This document shows positions 1 to 8,086 of a DNA stretch of 64,000 nt, piece by piece. Made by a program: the position numbers and the translations under genes. The notes under the pieces were generated by a model. It ran no database searches and had not been told where the DNA came from. It was given only the letters and a program-made list of their open reading frames with translations. Source of the stretch: JBGMEA01 sp963674555 (lineage in GTDB: Bacteria; Bacillota; Clostridia; Eubacteriales; Anaerofustaceae); assembly GCA_963674555.1 (NCBI GenBank), contig OY771429.1, positions 1,054,001 through 1,118,000 on the forward strand. The letters run 5' to 3'. Position 1 is the stretch's first letter. The number at the start of each line of letters is the position of its first letter.

Positions 1-1363
1 TTTGAATTTCTATGCGATCGATGATGTGAAAAACACCAGTGGTATGCAAGTGCGTGTTGCAGGGATCGCTTCACAAAAAAGTATAGCGACTGCTATCGAT
101 CGTTATTACGGCGGCGAGATTGCAGAAAAGGCTTTTGAAGATCTACGCAGAGAATATAGTGATTTAAATTTAGCCGATCTATCTGACATTTCAGACAGTG
201 AAGTTGCAAATGCTCCTGTTGTACGCCTCATTAATTCGATCTTACAGAGAGCTATCAAATCAAATGCAAGTGATATCCACGTTGAGCCGATGGAAGATAA
301 GCTAAAAATCAGATTCCGAATAGACGGTCAATTGCAAGAAGTCATGACTTCATCGATGTCAGTACATTCTGCCATTATCACCAGGATCAAAATCATGAGT
401 CAACTTGACATATCAGAAAAAAGGATCCCACAGGACGGTCGTGTAGACACGACATTGAACGATAAACAAATCGATTTACGAATATCGATCCTACCGACGG
501 TCTACGGTGAAAAAGCCGTTATACGTATACTGGGCGGAGCATCCGGACTTCTGACGATCAGCGACTTGGGATTTTCCGAAAACAATCTCGTTTTATTCAA
601 TAAGATCACAAGCAGCTCCAATGGGATCATTTTGATTTCAGGGCCAACCGGTTCAGGTAAAACGACAACGCTGTATTCACTATTAAAAGAGATCAATAAA
701 CCGAATGTGAATATCATTACCGTCGAAGACCCTGTAGAATATAAACTCGAAGGCATCAATCAAGTACAAGTCAATACAAAAGCCGGATTGACTTTCGCCA
801 ACGGTTTACGCTCGATCTTAAGGCAAGACCCCGACATTATCATGGTCGGTGAAATAAGAGATACCGAGACGGCAGAGATCGCGATCAGAGCATCGATAAC
901 CGGACATTTAGTCCTCAGTACGATCCATACGAATGACGCGCCATCATCGGTCACAAGACTTATTGACATGGGTATTGAACCATTTTTGGTTTCATCTTCG
1001 GTCGTAGGGGTCGTTGCACAAAGATTAGTCCGCAAGATCTGTCCGCGTTGCAAAACGGCTTACCGCCCTACACACAGCGAAATGCTTATGCTCAATATGA
1101 AGGAACCGGAGCCGTTGTATAAAGGCGAAGGCTGCGCTTACTGTAATTATTCGGGTTACAAAGGCAGACAAGGCATCCACGAGATCATGGTCGTAACAAA
1201 AGAGATCCGAGAACTTATCAGCAGACAGGCATCGCTTGATCAGTTGACACAAATGGCCATCAGACAAGGTACGGAAACATTAAAAGAAAGTTGTACAAAA
1301 TTAGTGCTTGCAGGTGTGACGACCATAGAAGAACTCATGCATGTAACGTATAGATTAGATTAA
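1..1363 (+). CDS. pilB: Type IV pilus / type II secretion assembly ATPase PilB (GspE family), 5' end outside window
   Basis: Hexameric cytoplasmic ATPase that drives pilus or pseudopilus polymerisation. The visible 453 codons hold the C-terminal part of the GspE/PilB family: an N2-type region with the SDIHVEP motif near residue 90, Walker A GPTGSGKTTT near residue 214, an Asp box and Walker B around the VEDPVEY and DPDIIMVGEIRD stretches, the HLVLSTIHTND His box, and a tetracysteine zinc element (CPRC ... CAYC) typical of PilB/GspE and absent from PilT. Family members are usually about 550-570 residues, so roughly 100 N-terminal residues (the MshEN domain) lie left of the window. A TTG at position 2 is only the first possible codon and not a credible start. 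pilT follows 46 bases downstream on the same strand, so the two are probably cotranscribed. Family assignment is firm; pilus versus type II secretion rests on the pilT neighbour. Confidence 0.93.
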   Translation, partial: LNFYAIDDVKNTSGMQVRVAGIASQKSIATAIDRYYGGEIAEKAFEDLRREYSDLNLADLSDISDSEVANAPVVRLINSILQRAIKSNASDIHVEPMEDKLKIRFRIDGQLQEVMTSSMSVHSAIITRIKIMSQLDISEKRIPQDGRVDTTLNDKQIDLRISILPTVYGEKAVIRILGGASGLLTISDLGFSENNLVLFNKITSSSNGIILISGPTGSGKTTTLYSLLKEINKPNVNIITVEDPVEYKLEGINQVQVNTKAGLTFANGLRSILRQDPDIIMVGEIRDTETAEIAIRASITGHLVLSTIHTNDAPSSVTRLIDMGIEPFLVSSSVVGVVAQRLVRKICPRCKTAYRPTHSEMLMLNMKEPEPLYKGEGCAYCNYSGYKGRQGIHEIMVVTKEIRELISRQASLDQLTQMAIRQGTETLKESCTKLVLAGVTTIEELMHVTYRLD

Positions 1364-1409
1364 TTTGCTTATTTAAAAAAGCATAGGGGAAAGGATCGGG
1401 AATAATATT

Positions 1410-2477
1410 ATGACGATTGATGTTAAACAAGTGTTGAATTTAGCTACAGAACGTGATGCTTCCGATATCCATTTTACTGTCGGGCGTCCGCCTATATTAA
1501 GGATAAGAGGCGATTTAGTTCCTCTCAAGAGTACAGTATTAAGTCCTGAAGATGTAGAAAAGATTTGTTATTCGTTGATGAACGCGGACCAAATACTTAC
1601 GTTTGAAAAAGAAGGGCAAGTCGATTTTTCATGGTCGATACCGCAACTCAGCAGATACAGAGTAAATATCTACCGACAAAGACACAGTTGCGCTGCCGCG
1701 ATTAGGAGAATTTCAAACCAGATACCGACATTTGAAGAAATAGGGTTGCCACCAATTTTAAAACAGTTGGCGTTAAAACCCCGTGGAATGGTGCTTGTTA
1801 CAGGACCGACCGGCTCAGGTAAGTCAACAACACTAGCAGCGATGACAGGATATATCAATGAAAACAGACGCTGCCATGTCCTAACGATCGAGGAACCTAT
1901 CGAGTATATGCACAGACATAATCAATGCATCATCAATCAACGTGAAGTCGGCGCCGATACAAATAGTTTTGCCGCGGCCTTGCGATCCGCTTTACGTGAA
2001 GATCCTGATGTGATATTAGTCGGTGAAATGCGCGATTTCGAAACGATATCAACTGCTGTATCCGCTGCGGAAACCGGACACTTTGTCATGTCCACACTCC
2101 ATACCAGTACCGCCGCACAAACCATCGATCGTATCATCGATGCTTTCCCGCCGCATCAGCAACAGCAAATCCGAGGCCAGCTCGCAACGATCCTTGAGGG
2201 GATCGTCTGTCAACAACTGCTGCGAACAGCCGATAATCAGAAGATCGTGCCCGCTTTTGAGATCCTATTGGTAAACGACGCCGTAAAGAACCTTATTCGC
2301 GAAGGAAAAGTAGCACAGATGAATACTGTTATGCAGACCAATATAAAGAACGGTATGATGCCTATGGATTATTCTTTGGCGCGATTGGTCAAGGACCATC
2401 TTATCACTCAACAAGATGCTATGGCAAGATGTGTCGACCCCGAAATATTCCGAGGGTATTTACAAAGTCGCTACTAA
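1410..2477 (+). CDS. pilT: Twitching motility / pilus retraction ATPase PilT
   Basis: Cytoplasmic hexameric ATPase that powers disassembly and retraction of type IV pili. The 355 residues match PilT length. Visible elements are the N-terminal ASDIHFTVGRPP motif, Walker A GPTGSGKS near residue 131, the TIEEPIEY Asp box, Walker B with REDPDVILVGEMRD, and the His box HFVMSTLHT. The tetracysteine element of PilB is missing, which separates the two paralogues. An AAGGA-type ribosome site lies about 16 bases upstream of the ATG (fairly far), and no better in-frame start is visible. A hairpin with a T-run follows directly, so the transcript appears to end here and pilC does not follow. Confidence 0.93.
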   Translation: MTIDVKQVLNLATERDASDIHFTVGRPPILRIRGDLVPLKSTVLSPEDVEKICYSLMNADQILTFEKEGQVDFSWSIPQLSRYRVNIYRQRHSCAAAIRRISNQIPTFEEIGLPPILKQLALKPRGMVLVTGPTGSGKSTTLAAMTGYINENRRCHVLTIEEPIEYMHRHNQCIINQREVGADTNSFAAALRSALREDPDVILVGEMRDFETISTAVSAAETGHFVMSTLHTSTAAQTIDRIIDAFPPHQQQQIRGQLATILEGIVCQQLLRTADNQKIVPAFEILLVNDAVKNLIREGKVAQMNTVMQTNIKNGMMPMDYSLARLVKDHLITQQDAMARCVDPEIFRGYLQSRY

Positions 2478-2500
2478 ATGATGCGATAATAAAAAACAAA

Positions 2501-2542
2501 AAGCATTCGCCTTATTTTATTCTGCGGATGCTTTATTTTTTT
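2501..2542 (+). terminator. Rho-independent terminator after pilT
   Basis: Ten-base inverted arms (AAGCATTCGC / GCGGATGCTT, one G-T pair) around a 13-base loop, followed by a T-rich run. An A-rich run on the other side suggests it may also end the small minus-strand gene that stops at 2560. Confidence 0.8.
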
Positions 2543-2559
2543 ACAGTCAAATTATAAAT

Positions 2560-2790
2560 TTATGCTCTCGGGATCTTTTTCGTAAGTGATTCCGTTCCCC
2601 AAAAAGTAAATACGCCGCCGATAAGACAGAGCACAAGCGACCATGTACCGTTTTTGATAAAGATGCCTGCAAACAATGCGATCAAGATACCTATCGCTAT
2701 GATTATAAGATATGGTCTTGCTTCTTCACTCTTTAAAAATTCTAAAAGAGACGGTCTCGTGTTTGCTTGATTATTTTTATCATTACTCAT
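2560..2790 (-). CDS. Small two-helix membrane protein of unknown function
   Basis: 76 residues: a charged N-terminus (MSNDKNNQANTRPSLLEFL), two hydrophobic segments around residues 28-45 and 51-65, and a basic end. I do not recognise the family. It is the last gene after the GPH-type transporter at 2974-4353 on the same strand, separated by about 180 bases and a hairpin. The 80-residue product at 19924-20166 has the same architecture, the same kind of Asn/Asp/Lys-rich N-terminus and the same position behind a GPH transporter. That recurrence argues for a real gene and perhaps an accessory subunit, which is inference. Confidence 0.7.
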   Translation of the reverse strand: MSNDKNNQANTRPSLLEFLKSEEARPYLIIIAIGILIALFAGIFIKNGTWSLVLCLIGGVFTFWGTESLTKKIPRA

Positions 2791-2904
2791 TTTTACCTCA
2801 CATCATTATCATGATCATTCATCAAATGAATCGGTCGATCATAATATACAGTTTATTGTATCTATGTAGAATCCATTCTTTCAAATAATAAATATGCTTA
2901 ATAT

Positions 2905-2936
2905 GAAAAGATCGTGCTAAAGGACACGATCTTTTC
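2905..2936 (-). terminator. Hairpin between transporter and small membrane protein gene
   Basis: Perfect 12-base arms (GAAAAGATCGTG / CACGATCTTTTC) with an 8-base loop, just downstream of the minus-strand transporter. The U-rich 3' side lies inside the stem rather than after it, so it may be an inefficient terminator that lowers expression of the small downstream gene. Confidence 0.6.
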
Positions 2937-2973
2937 AAATACAGAATTTAAATAAAGGGGGGTGTCTATTTAC

Positions 2974-4353
2974 TTATGCACTTTTTCTTGCGTCGATCTC
3001 TGCTTGATATTCAACGACTTTTTCTCTTGTCAATTTGAATGCAAAGACTAAGATCAATCCTGATACGATCGCGCACAATCCGGGTATAAATACAAATACA
3101 TTAAGCACTGCATTTTTAAGCGCATCGGTTGCTTGCATGGGATCGACTCCTGCTACAAAACCGGCTGCTGCCAAAGCGATCGGGATAAGTGTGCTTCTCG
3201 AGATAAGCGCAGCTTTAAGCGAAAGATTCATAAGTCCCATAACGAACGGTGTTGCGTTTTTACCTGTTTTCCATTCACTGTACACAGCAACATCAGCATA
3301 CAATGCAACGTTTGTCGCACCGATCATGCCCATGAAGAATCTTACGATGGTTACTAAAATGAAGATTGCTGTAACATTCATACCAACAAATTTAGCTATG
3401 AGACAAGCAATGCCCATTCCGAACATTGATAAAATCGAAGCTGATCTCGTCGAGATCTTTTTAGCGATAGGAGCGGAAAGATAAGCCCCAACAACGCCTG
3501 CGATAGCTCCTGCAGATAAAAACGGAGCGAATAATCCCATATTCTGCGCAATATATGTGAAATAATATGCGGCAGAAGCTAATAAAACGAACAATACGAT
3601 ATAGCGGAAAAAGTCGCTGATCAACAAAACAATAAGATGCGGATTTTGTCCCGCGCTCTTTAACATATCCAATAAAGATACTTTGTTAGCAGTCGCTGCT
3701 TCAGCTTTAGCTTCAGCACCGGTCGGTTCATAACCCTTCGTTATCCTAAACACTGTCCAGTATCCGACAATATAGACAAGTCCGAGTGTTGCTACCAAAA
3801 GCGTATAACCAAGAACCTCGTTTTCAAGTTGTACTCCGTACCATATCGCTAAAGGGGAAGCAATAGATGAGAAAAATACACCTGCGAGAGAAGTCCAAGT
3901 ACCGCGATGAGCGGCAAGCATAGCACGTTCTTCCGGATTATTTGCCATTACCGGGATCAACGATACGTTTGCTACCCAGCCGATGTTCCAAATGATGTGG
4001 CTTGATATAAAGCTTGCTATTACAATGATAGCAGCAACAGCCTCAGATCCGACCTTACTGAATGTAAACATGAATAATAACACAACGATAGGCGGAGTGA
4101 TCAACATCCAAGAACGATTTCGTCCCCATTTCATAGGTTTCGTACCGCTGATGATTCCTCCGTAAATAGGCGATAAAATTGCGTCAACGATCGTTGTAAC
4201 AGATCCGATGATCGCAACCCATGCCAATGAGAATTTAGCGACGTCTGTCAAGAAAAACATTAATAGATAGGTTTCACAACTTACCATCAATGAGAATCCC
4301 ATGTCGCCAACGCCATATAATGCTTTTATGGCTTTGCTTAAAGGTTTTTTCAT
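2974..4353 (-). CDS. GPH-family (MFS-type) cation symporter, module 1
   Basis: Inner-membrane transporter of the glycoside-pentoside-hexuronide:cation symporter family, 459 residues with about 12 hydrophobic segments. It opens with the family-like KALYGVGDMGFS stretch and has a D-x-x-x-S-P-I-Y-G loop near residue 60 and a W-G-R-x-R-S-W element. I place the start at 4353 because a GGAGG lies 8 bases upstream and because the two paralogues (20365-21774, 22927-24336) begin with the same MKK[P/S]LSK sequence; 21 more codons upstream stay open but look non-coding. The neighbours are a divergent TetR gene and, beyond it, a UroD-family methyltransferase. Classic GPH members carry sugars, but in this window all three copies sit among methyl-transfer genes, so a methylated substrate is plausible. 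The substrate is unknown. Confidence 0.88.
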   Translation of the reverse strand: MKKPLSKAIKALYGVGDMGFSLMVSCETYLLMFFLTDVAKFSLAWVAIIGSVTTIVDAILSPIYGGIISGTKPMKWGRNRSWMLITPPIVVLLFMFTFSKVGSEAVAAIIVIASFISSHIIWNIGWVANVSLIPVMANNPEERAMLAAHRGTWTSLAGVFFSSIASPLAIWYGVQLENEVLGYTLLVATLGLVYIVGYWTVFRITKGYEPTGAEAKAEAATANKVSLLDMLKSAGQNPHLIVLLISDFFRYIVLFVLLASAAYYFTYIAQNMGLFAPFLSAGAIAGVVGAYLSAPIAKKISTRSASILSMFGMGIACLIAKFVGMNVTAIFILVTIVRFFMGMIGATNVALYADVAVYSEWKTGKNATPFVMGLMNLSLKAALISRSTLIPIALAAAGFVAGVDPMQATDALKNAVLNVFVFIPGLCAIVSGLILVFAFKLTREKVVEYQAEIDARKSA

Positions 4354-4813
4354 AAAAGTCCTCCATAAAATTTTGTCTTCATCCGGATAAGATTTCCGAA
4401 TGATATATATAAACAACGAAGCCGTTATTTATAACAATTCATTCATTTTGTCACAGGAAACTAAAACCCATAAACTTTTTAGTAAAATGGATCGATTGAT
4501 TGTTTTTCTGAAATTCTTCAGAATAGTTGTGGATCAAAGATTTGGGAATGGTTTGAAAGAATGGAAGATTGTTTAAGAAAACATAATTTAAAATTCTTGA
4601 TATTTCTTATACCGTCTTCAAATCGATCACTGTGTATGCCTGATATCTTTCAGGACCGAGTGGTTAAATTTTAGATAATTTCACCGTTACAATATTAATA
4701 TATTTTGAGCATCTTGTCAATATTTTTTTGTACTTTTTGACGAAAGATACAATAAAAATAATTATAATATTAATTCCACTTTTTTCAAAAATGTGTTATA
4801 ATCTATCCATACG
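4354..4813. promoter_or_regulatory. Divergent regulatory region between GPH transporter and TetR gene (module 1)
   Basis: 460 gene-free, AT-rich bases. On the minus strand a -35 TTGACA (plus 4715-4720) and -10 TAATAT (plus 4692-4697) with 17-base spacing fit a transporter promoter, giving a leader of about 330 bases. An inverted repeat, TTGTA-N15-TACAA (4728-4752), lies just beyond the -35 and overlaps a possible -35 (TTGACG, 4737-4742) for the TetR gene on the plus strand. No protein-coding ORF is credible here. Confidence 0.6.
4728..4752. promoter_or_regulatory. Candidate TetR operator TTGTA-N15-TACAA
   Basis: Inverted repeat with arms TTGTA/TACAA and a 15-base spacer. The same arms with the same spacer, and matching CTTTT next to the left arm, recur at 21980-22004 in the equivalent intergenic region of the duplicated transporter/TetR module. 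The local AT-richness makes chance occurrence possible. Confidence 0.45.
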
Positions 4814-4828
4814 ATGGGAGCAAATAGT

Positions 4829-5470
4829 ATGACAAAAAAAGGGCAAAAAACGAGGAATAAAATCATCTCGAGTGCAAAGGAATTATATAAAACCGAAGGC
4901 TACACATCAACATGCATGCAGATGATCGCTGATAAAGCAAAAATATCAAAAAGCCTTTTAACATATTATTTTCCCCAGAAAGCAGATATTCTGAATCATA
5001 TCATTCAAACCTATTTAATAAGCATACTTGAATTTGTGAAGAAGAAAGAAGAGTCGGATGCTCTTCTTCAATACTTGCTTACGCTCACAATTTACCTAAA
5101 AAATATTTTCAAAAATAAAAACACTAAAAATTTCTTTTTCGAATTAAGTAAACGTACCGATGAAAGAGGTCTGAGTGGATACGGTAATTTTGATATCTTA
5201 TATATACCGATATTGGAACAATTCGGTATCGAGCTGACTGAAGATGAATTCGTTTATCGCAAAATTCAAATGCTTGGAGCACATATGGGTTTTACGATTG
5301 TTTATGAAAATCAAGTATACCCGATCAGTGATAGGGACTATATTAAACAGGATTTATTGTTTTCTTGTATCGCTCTGGAGATCGACAAAGCAACCTCGGA
5401 AGAGTATATAGCGCGATCGGAAGATATACTGAAACAATTCAACTACAGCAGATTCAAATTGCTGGGGTGA
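4829..5470 (+). CDS. TetR/AcrR-family transcriptional regulator (module 1)
   Basis: DNA-binding regulator, 213 residues, with an N-terminal TetR helix-turn-helix (residues about 8-55; core MIADKAKISKSLLTYYF) and an all-helical ligand-binding domain. I choose the ATG at 4829 because GGGAG ends 8 bases upstream; an in-frame ATG at 4814 would sit on top of that site. It is transcribed away from the GPH transporter, the usual TetR arrangement, and is probably a repressor relieved by the transported compound (inference). A UroD-family methyltransferase converges from the other side. The ligand is unknown. Confidence 0.88.
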   Translation: MTKKGQKTRNKIISSAKELYKTEGYTSTCMQMIADKAKISKSLLTYYFPQKADILNHIIQTYLISILEFVKKKEESDALLQYLLTLTIYLKNIFKNKNTKNFFFELSKRTDERGLSGYGNFDILYIPILEQFGIELTEDEFVYRKIQMLGAHMGFTIVYENQVYPISDRDYIKQDLLFSCIALEIDKATSEEYIARSEDILKQFNYSRFKLLG

Positions 5471-5498
5471 TCGATCGAAGTGCAACATAAATAAAAAT

Positions 5499-5530
5499 AA
5501 AGTACGCCGTGTATATACGGCGTACTTTTT
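5499..5530. terminator. Bidirectional terminator
   Basis: AGTACGCCGT / ACGGCGTACT stem with a short AT loop, A-run before and T-run after. It serves the TetR gene on the plus strand and the short minus-strand ORF ending at 5551. Confidence 0.85.
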
Positions 5531-5550
5531 ATTAAAGATCAAATAAGCTT

Positions 5551-5685
5551 TTATAAATGATAGGATAAAAATCTGTATACTGCCTTTTCAATATCTTCAA
5601 AAATATCCAATAAATAAACTTGATCGTCTTCCGATAGATCGTATTTTTCGATAAGCTCTTCTCGCGATAAAACCATTTTTTCCAT
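5551..5685 (-). CDS. Small acidic 44-residue ORF downstream of UroD methyltransferase
   Basis: Reading the minus strand gives a 44-codon ORF beginning MEKMVLSREELIEKYDLSED and ending FLSYHL, with a GGGAG ribosome site about 7 bases upstream of the ATG. It lies 27 bases after the UroD-family gene at 5713-6858 and just before a strong terminator, so it is in the same transcript. The product would be acidic and helical with no signal or membrane segment. I recognise no family. Position and ribosome site argue for translation; its short length is the main doubt. Confidence 0.5.
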   Translation of the reverse strand: MEKMVLSREELIEKYDLSEDDQVYLLDIFEDIEKAVYRFLSYHL

Positions 5686-5712
5686 TTTTTTCTCCCTTCC
5701 TATCTCGTAAAC

Positions 5713-6858
5713 CTAATACTTACCATATTCATTCACAAATTCAACTACTGCCTGTACATTATCCATAACTACATCGCTTGCCCGCAAAAAAACTTTATTT
5801 GCAGTAAAGATGTAGTTTCCTCCCGGGGCTAAGATATCGAGTATCTCTTTTGCTTTATCTATACATTCTTCTTTTGTGCCGTTTCGCAAAACACCGGTCG
5901 GATAAAAGTGGCTGAACATATGTCTGGTCGTTACTTTTTGCGCAACGAGTTTCGGATCGGAAGATTCAAAACCGATCTGTACTTTACCCGGCAGATCATT
6001 TAAAGCATCGAGATGCGCATCCCAATTTTGTTCACAATAAATACTAGCCTTATAACCGCGTTCCTGTATACCGGCTATTAATTTTTTGAATGTTGGCCAA
6101 TAAAATTTCTCAAAATCTTTCGGCTTCATAAAAGGTGCCATATGCAACGGTAATGTTACGATCGGGATCGTGCCGTCTCTCGGTTTCGGTAACATGTCGA
6201 CTTGTTCCAATTCATATTTTAATATCGCTTCACACGCATCTAAAACGCCCGAAGGATTTCGACGAATGTCTATAAGTACGGATGAAAAATTACGAATGTA
6301 ATCAGCCAAAAAATCAAAAGGAGCCCAGATCAACAAGCTCATTGCCTGCACGGTCGATCGTTCGTATTTTTCCGCCAATCTTTCTCCGACACCTATAAAT
6401 TTCGATGCTACAACACTACGCGCTATGTTGATCTTGACCTGTCCCAATTTGGGATCATCTTCTAAGATACCGAATACTCTCGGTTGTATTTTATTGACGA
6501 TGAATGAAAGCGGATCTTTGATAAACTCCGGATATTCATCATCCTGCATGGGCGATATATTGGGGTGTTGAAAAAATCCATCATCACCCGGGACCATAAA
6601 TTTCGCTTTGATGTAACGAAAAACGGCCGCGCTCGTAAACGGACGAGTCGGCAAAGTATCCCCTTCGATCAATTTTGCCATTTCCTCTGCCACATAAATG
6701 CATTTTTCGGGACTGTACAGATCGCGCAACAAAGAATATCCGAAATACTCCAACGCAAACTCAATGCTCGTATCCATTTGTATAGGAACACGTTTCGGTC
6801 TCTGATCGTTCCAAAGATCGATATACAGTTGATCCCTTTCTTGTTGTAAAACTGTCAT
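5713..6858 (-). CDS. UroD-family (MtaA/CmuA-like) methyltransferase, YCEQNW subtype
   Basis: 381 residues with the uroporphyrinogen-decarboxylase fold used by corrinoid-dependent methyltransferases. It resembles the 460-residue protein at 29445-30827: both share the KxFEKFYWPxFxKL segment, a Cys-Glu motif in the position of the zinc-binding HxCG loop (IYCEQNW here), a T-K-x-[E/Q]-C-I-D-K-A-K-E helix and a C-terminal APGGNY loop. The canonical HxCGH is absent, so the metal site, if present, differs. True UroD is unlikely, since no haem genes are nearby. GGGAGG lies 8 bases upstream of the ATG; on the minus strand a -10 TATAAT sits at 6971-6976. No corrinoid protein is adjacent, so it presumably uses one encoded elsewhere, for example at 34358 or 55372 (inference). 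The substrate is unknown. Confidence 0.8.
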   Translation of the reverse strand: MTVLQQERDQLYIDLWNDQRPKRVPIQMDTSIEFALEYFGYSLLRDLYSPEKCIYVAEEMAKLIEGDTLPTRPFTSAAVFRYIKAKFMVPGDDGFFQHPNISPMQDDEYPEFIKDPLSFIVNKIQPRVFGILEDDPKLGQVKINIARSVVASKFIGVGERLAEKYERSTVQAMSLLIWAPFDFLADYIRNFSSVLIDIRRNPSGVLDACEAILKYELEQVDMLPKPRDGTIPIVTLPLHMAPFMKPKDFEKFYWPTFKKLIAGIQERGYKASIYCEQNWDAHLDALNDLPGKVQIGFESSDPKLVAQKVTTRHMFSHFYPTGVLRNGTKEECIDKAKEILDILAPGGNYIFTANKVFLRASDVVMDNVQAVVEFVNEYGKY

Positions 6859-7109
6859 ACTATCCTCCCACTTTTTAAATCAATTTACGATATGCATTGC
6901 AGCTCATAAATTGAACTTTGATAAATATCTCTAATATGTTTAGCGATATTTTCAAAATATACTTTATTAAATTATATCATACTATTTTGTTTGTTCAGCG
7001 TTTATTGCTTGAATATACGTGCTTTCAGCATCCGAAATTATTGTAAAAAAATGAACTGTAAACGAATTATGATATACTGAATCGAATACAAAAACAGCAT
7101 AGGTAAAAT

Positions 7110-7982
7110 ATGAAGAAAAAGTATTTCACATTGCACAAATTAATTATTTTAGGTATGATCGCTTTACTGCTGACGATCTTTTTCTATTGGCAAAATAATG
7201 CGGTCATGATCACTGAAATAGATTTTTCACATGATGATATCGCTGATAGTTTTGAGGGCTTTAGAATCGTTCAAATATCCGATCTACATAATAAAGATTT
7301 CGGTGATGAGCCAAACAAACTGATCGAGAAAATACAAATTTTGACTCCTGACATCATCGTTGTAACAGGAGATCTGATCGACAGCAGACATACGGATATA
7401 GATACCGCGATAAAATTTGTGGAAGCTGCTCAAAAGATCGCACCCGTGTATTTTGTTTCAGGCAATCATGAATCGAATTCAGGGAAATACGATGAGCTAT
7501 GTGAGAAGCTTAGATCTGCGGGAGCAGTCATATTGGATAATGCCTCCGTTATCATTACGCATAACGACGGTTCTATTTGCCTTGCAGGTTTAATAGACCC
7601 TGCCTTTCTTTATGATCGAGACGGATATACAGATGAGCAAGCACTATCAGTCATGCAAGATATACTTCTAACAATGATAAAAAATGATATGGATGTTTTT
7701 GATATTTTACTTTCTCATCGCCCGGAATTGATCGATCTGTATGCAAATGCGGGAGCGGATTTAGTATTTACCGGTCACGCACACGGAGGACAATTTAGAT
7801 TGCCGTTTATCGATGGAGGGCTGATCGCACCGAATCAAGGTCTCTTCCCAAAATACACATCCGGAATATACAAAAACAAAGATACATCTATAATCGTGAG
7901 TAGAGGTGTGGGAAACAGCATCGTCCCGATCAGGATATTCAATAGACCGGAGATCATTATTGTGACCTTGCACAGCGAATGA
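7110..7982 (+). CDS. Membrane-anchored metallophosphoesterase (YkuE-like)
   Basis: 290 residues: an N-terminal membrane anchor at about residues 10-28, then a calcineurin-like phosphoesterase domain with all the metal-binding blocks, DLHN near residue 59, GDLID, SGNHES, an SHRPE block and GHAHGGQ near residue 222. This order is typical of YkuE-type enzymes, several of which act on membrane or lipid-linked phosphates; the substrate here is unknown. The catalytic domain would lie outside the membrane. It stands alone between divergent UroD and convergent DUF2099 genes. Confidence 0.88.
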   Translation: MKKKYFTLHKLIILGMIALLLTIFFYWQNNAVMITEIDFSHDDIADSFEGFRIVQISDLHNKDFGDEPNKLIEKIQILTPDIIVVTGDLIDSRHTDIDTAIKFVEAAQKIAPVYFVSGNHESNSGKYDELCEKLRSAGAVILDNASVIITHNDGSICLAGLIDPAFLYDRDGYTDEQALSVMQDILLTMIKNDMDVFDILLSHRPELIDLYANAGADLVFTGHAHGGQFRLPFIDGGLIAPNQGLFPKYTSGIYKNKDTSIIVSRGVGNSIVPIRIFNRPEIIIVTLHSE

Positions 7983-8018
7983 TCCGATATAATAACTTTT
8001 CTTCTGCAGAATAAATAA

Positions 8019-8053
8019 AAAGAAGAAGCTTTCCGCTGAAAGCTTCTTCTTTG
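8019..8053. terminator. Bidirectional terminator
   Basis: Perfect 15-base arms (AAAGAAGAAGCTTTC / GAAAGCTTCTTCTTT) with a CGCT loop between the convergent phosphoesterase and DUF2099 genes. Confidence 0.88.
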
Positions 8054-8086
8054 TTTGATTCCATTATCACGTAGATAATACTCTGA

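Noticed and set aside
2..4. TTG as start codon of a complete pilB gene
   Set aside because: The protein family needs about 100 further N-terminal residues and no ribosome site can be judged at the edge; the gene is simply cut by the window.
3035..3484. 149-codon plus-strand ORF inside transporter gene
   Set aside because: Antisense shadow of the GPH transporter; no ribosome site and no domain.
5713..6858. True uroporphyrinogen decarboxylase (hemE)
   Set aside because: Five divergent copies beside corrinoid proteins, TetR genes and transporters, without other haem genes, fit methyltransferases much better.
6953..6989. CAAAATA-N23-TATTTTG as an operator upstream of the 5713-6858 gene
   Set aside because: Short AT-rich arms in AT-rich DNA with no second copy; not strong enough to list.
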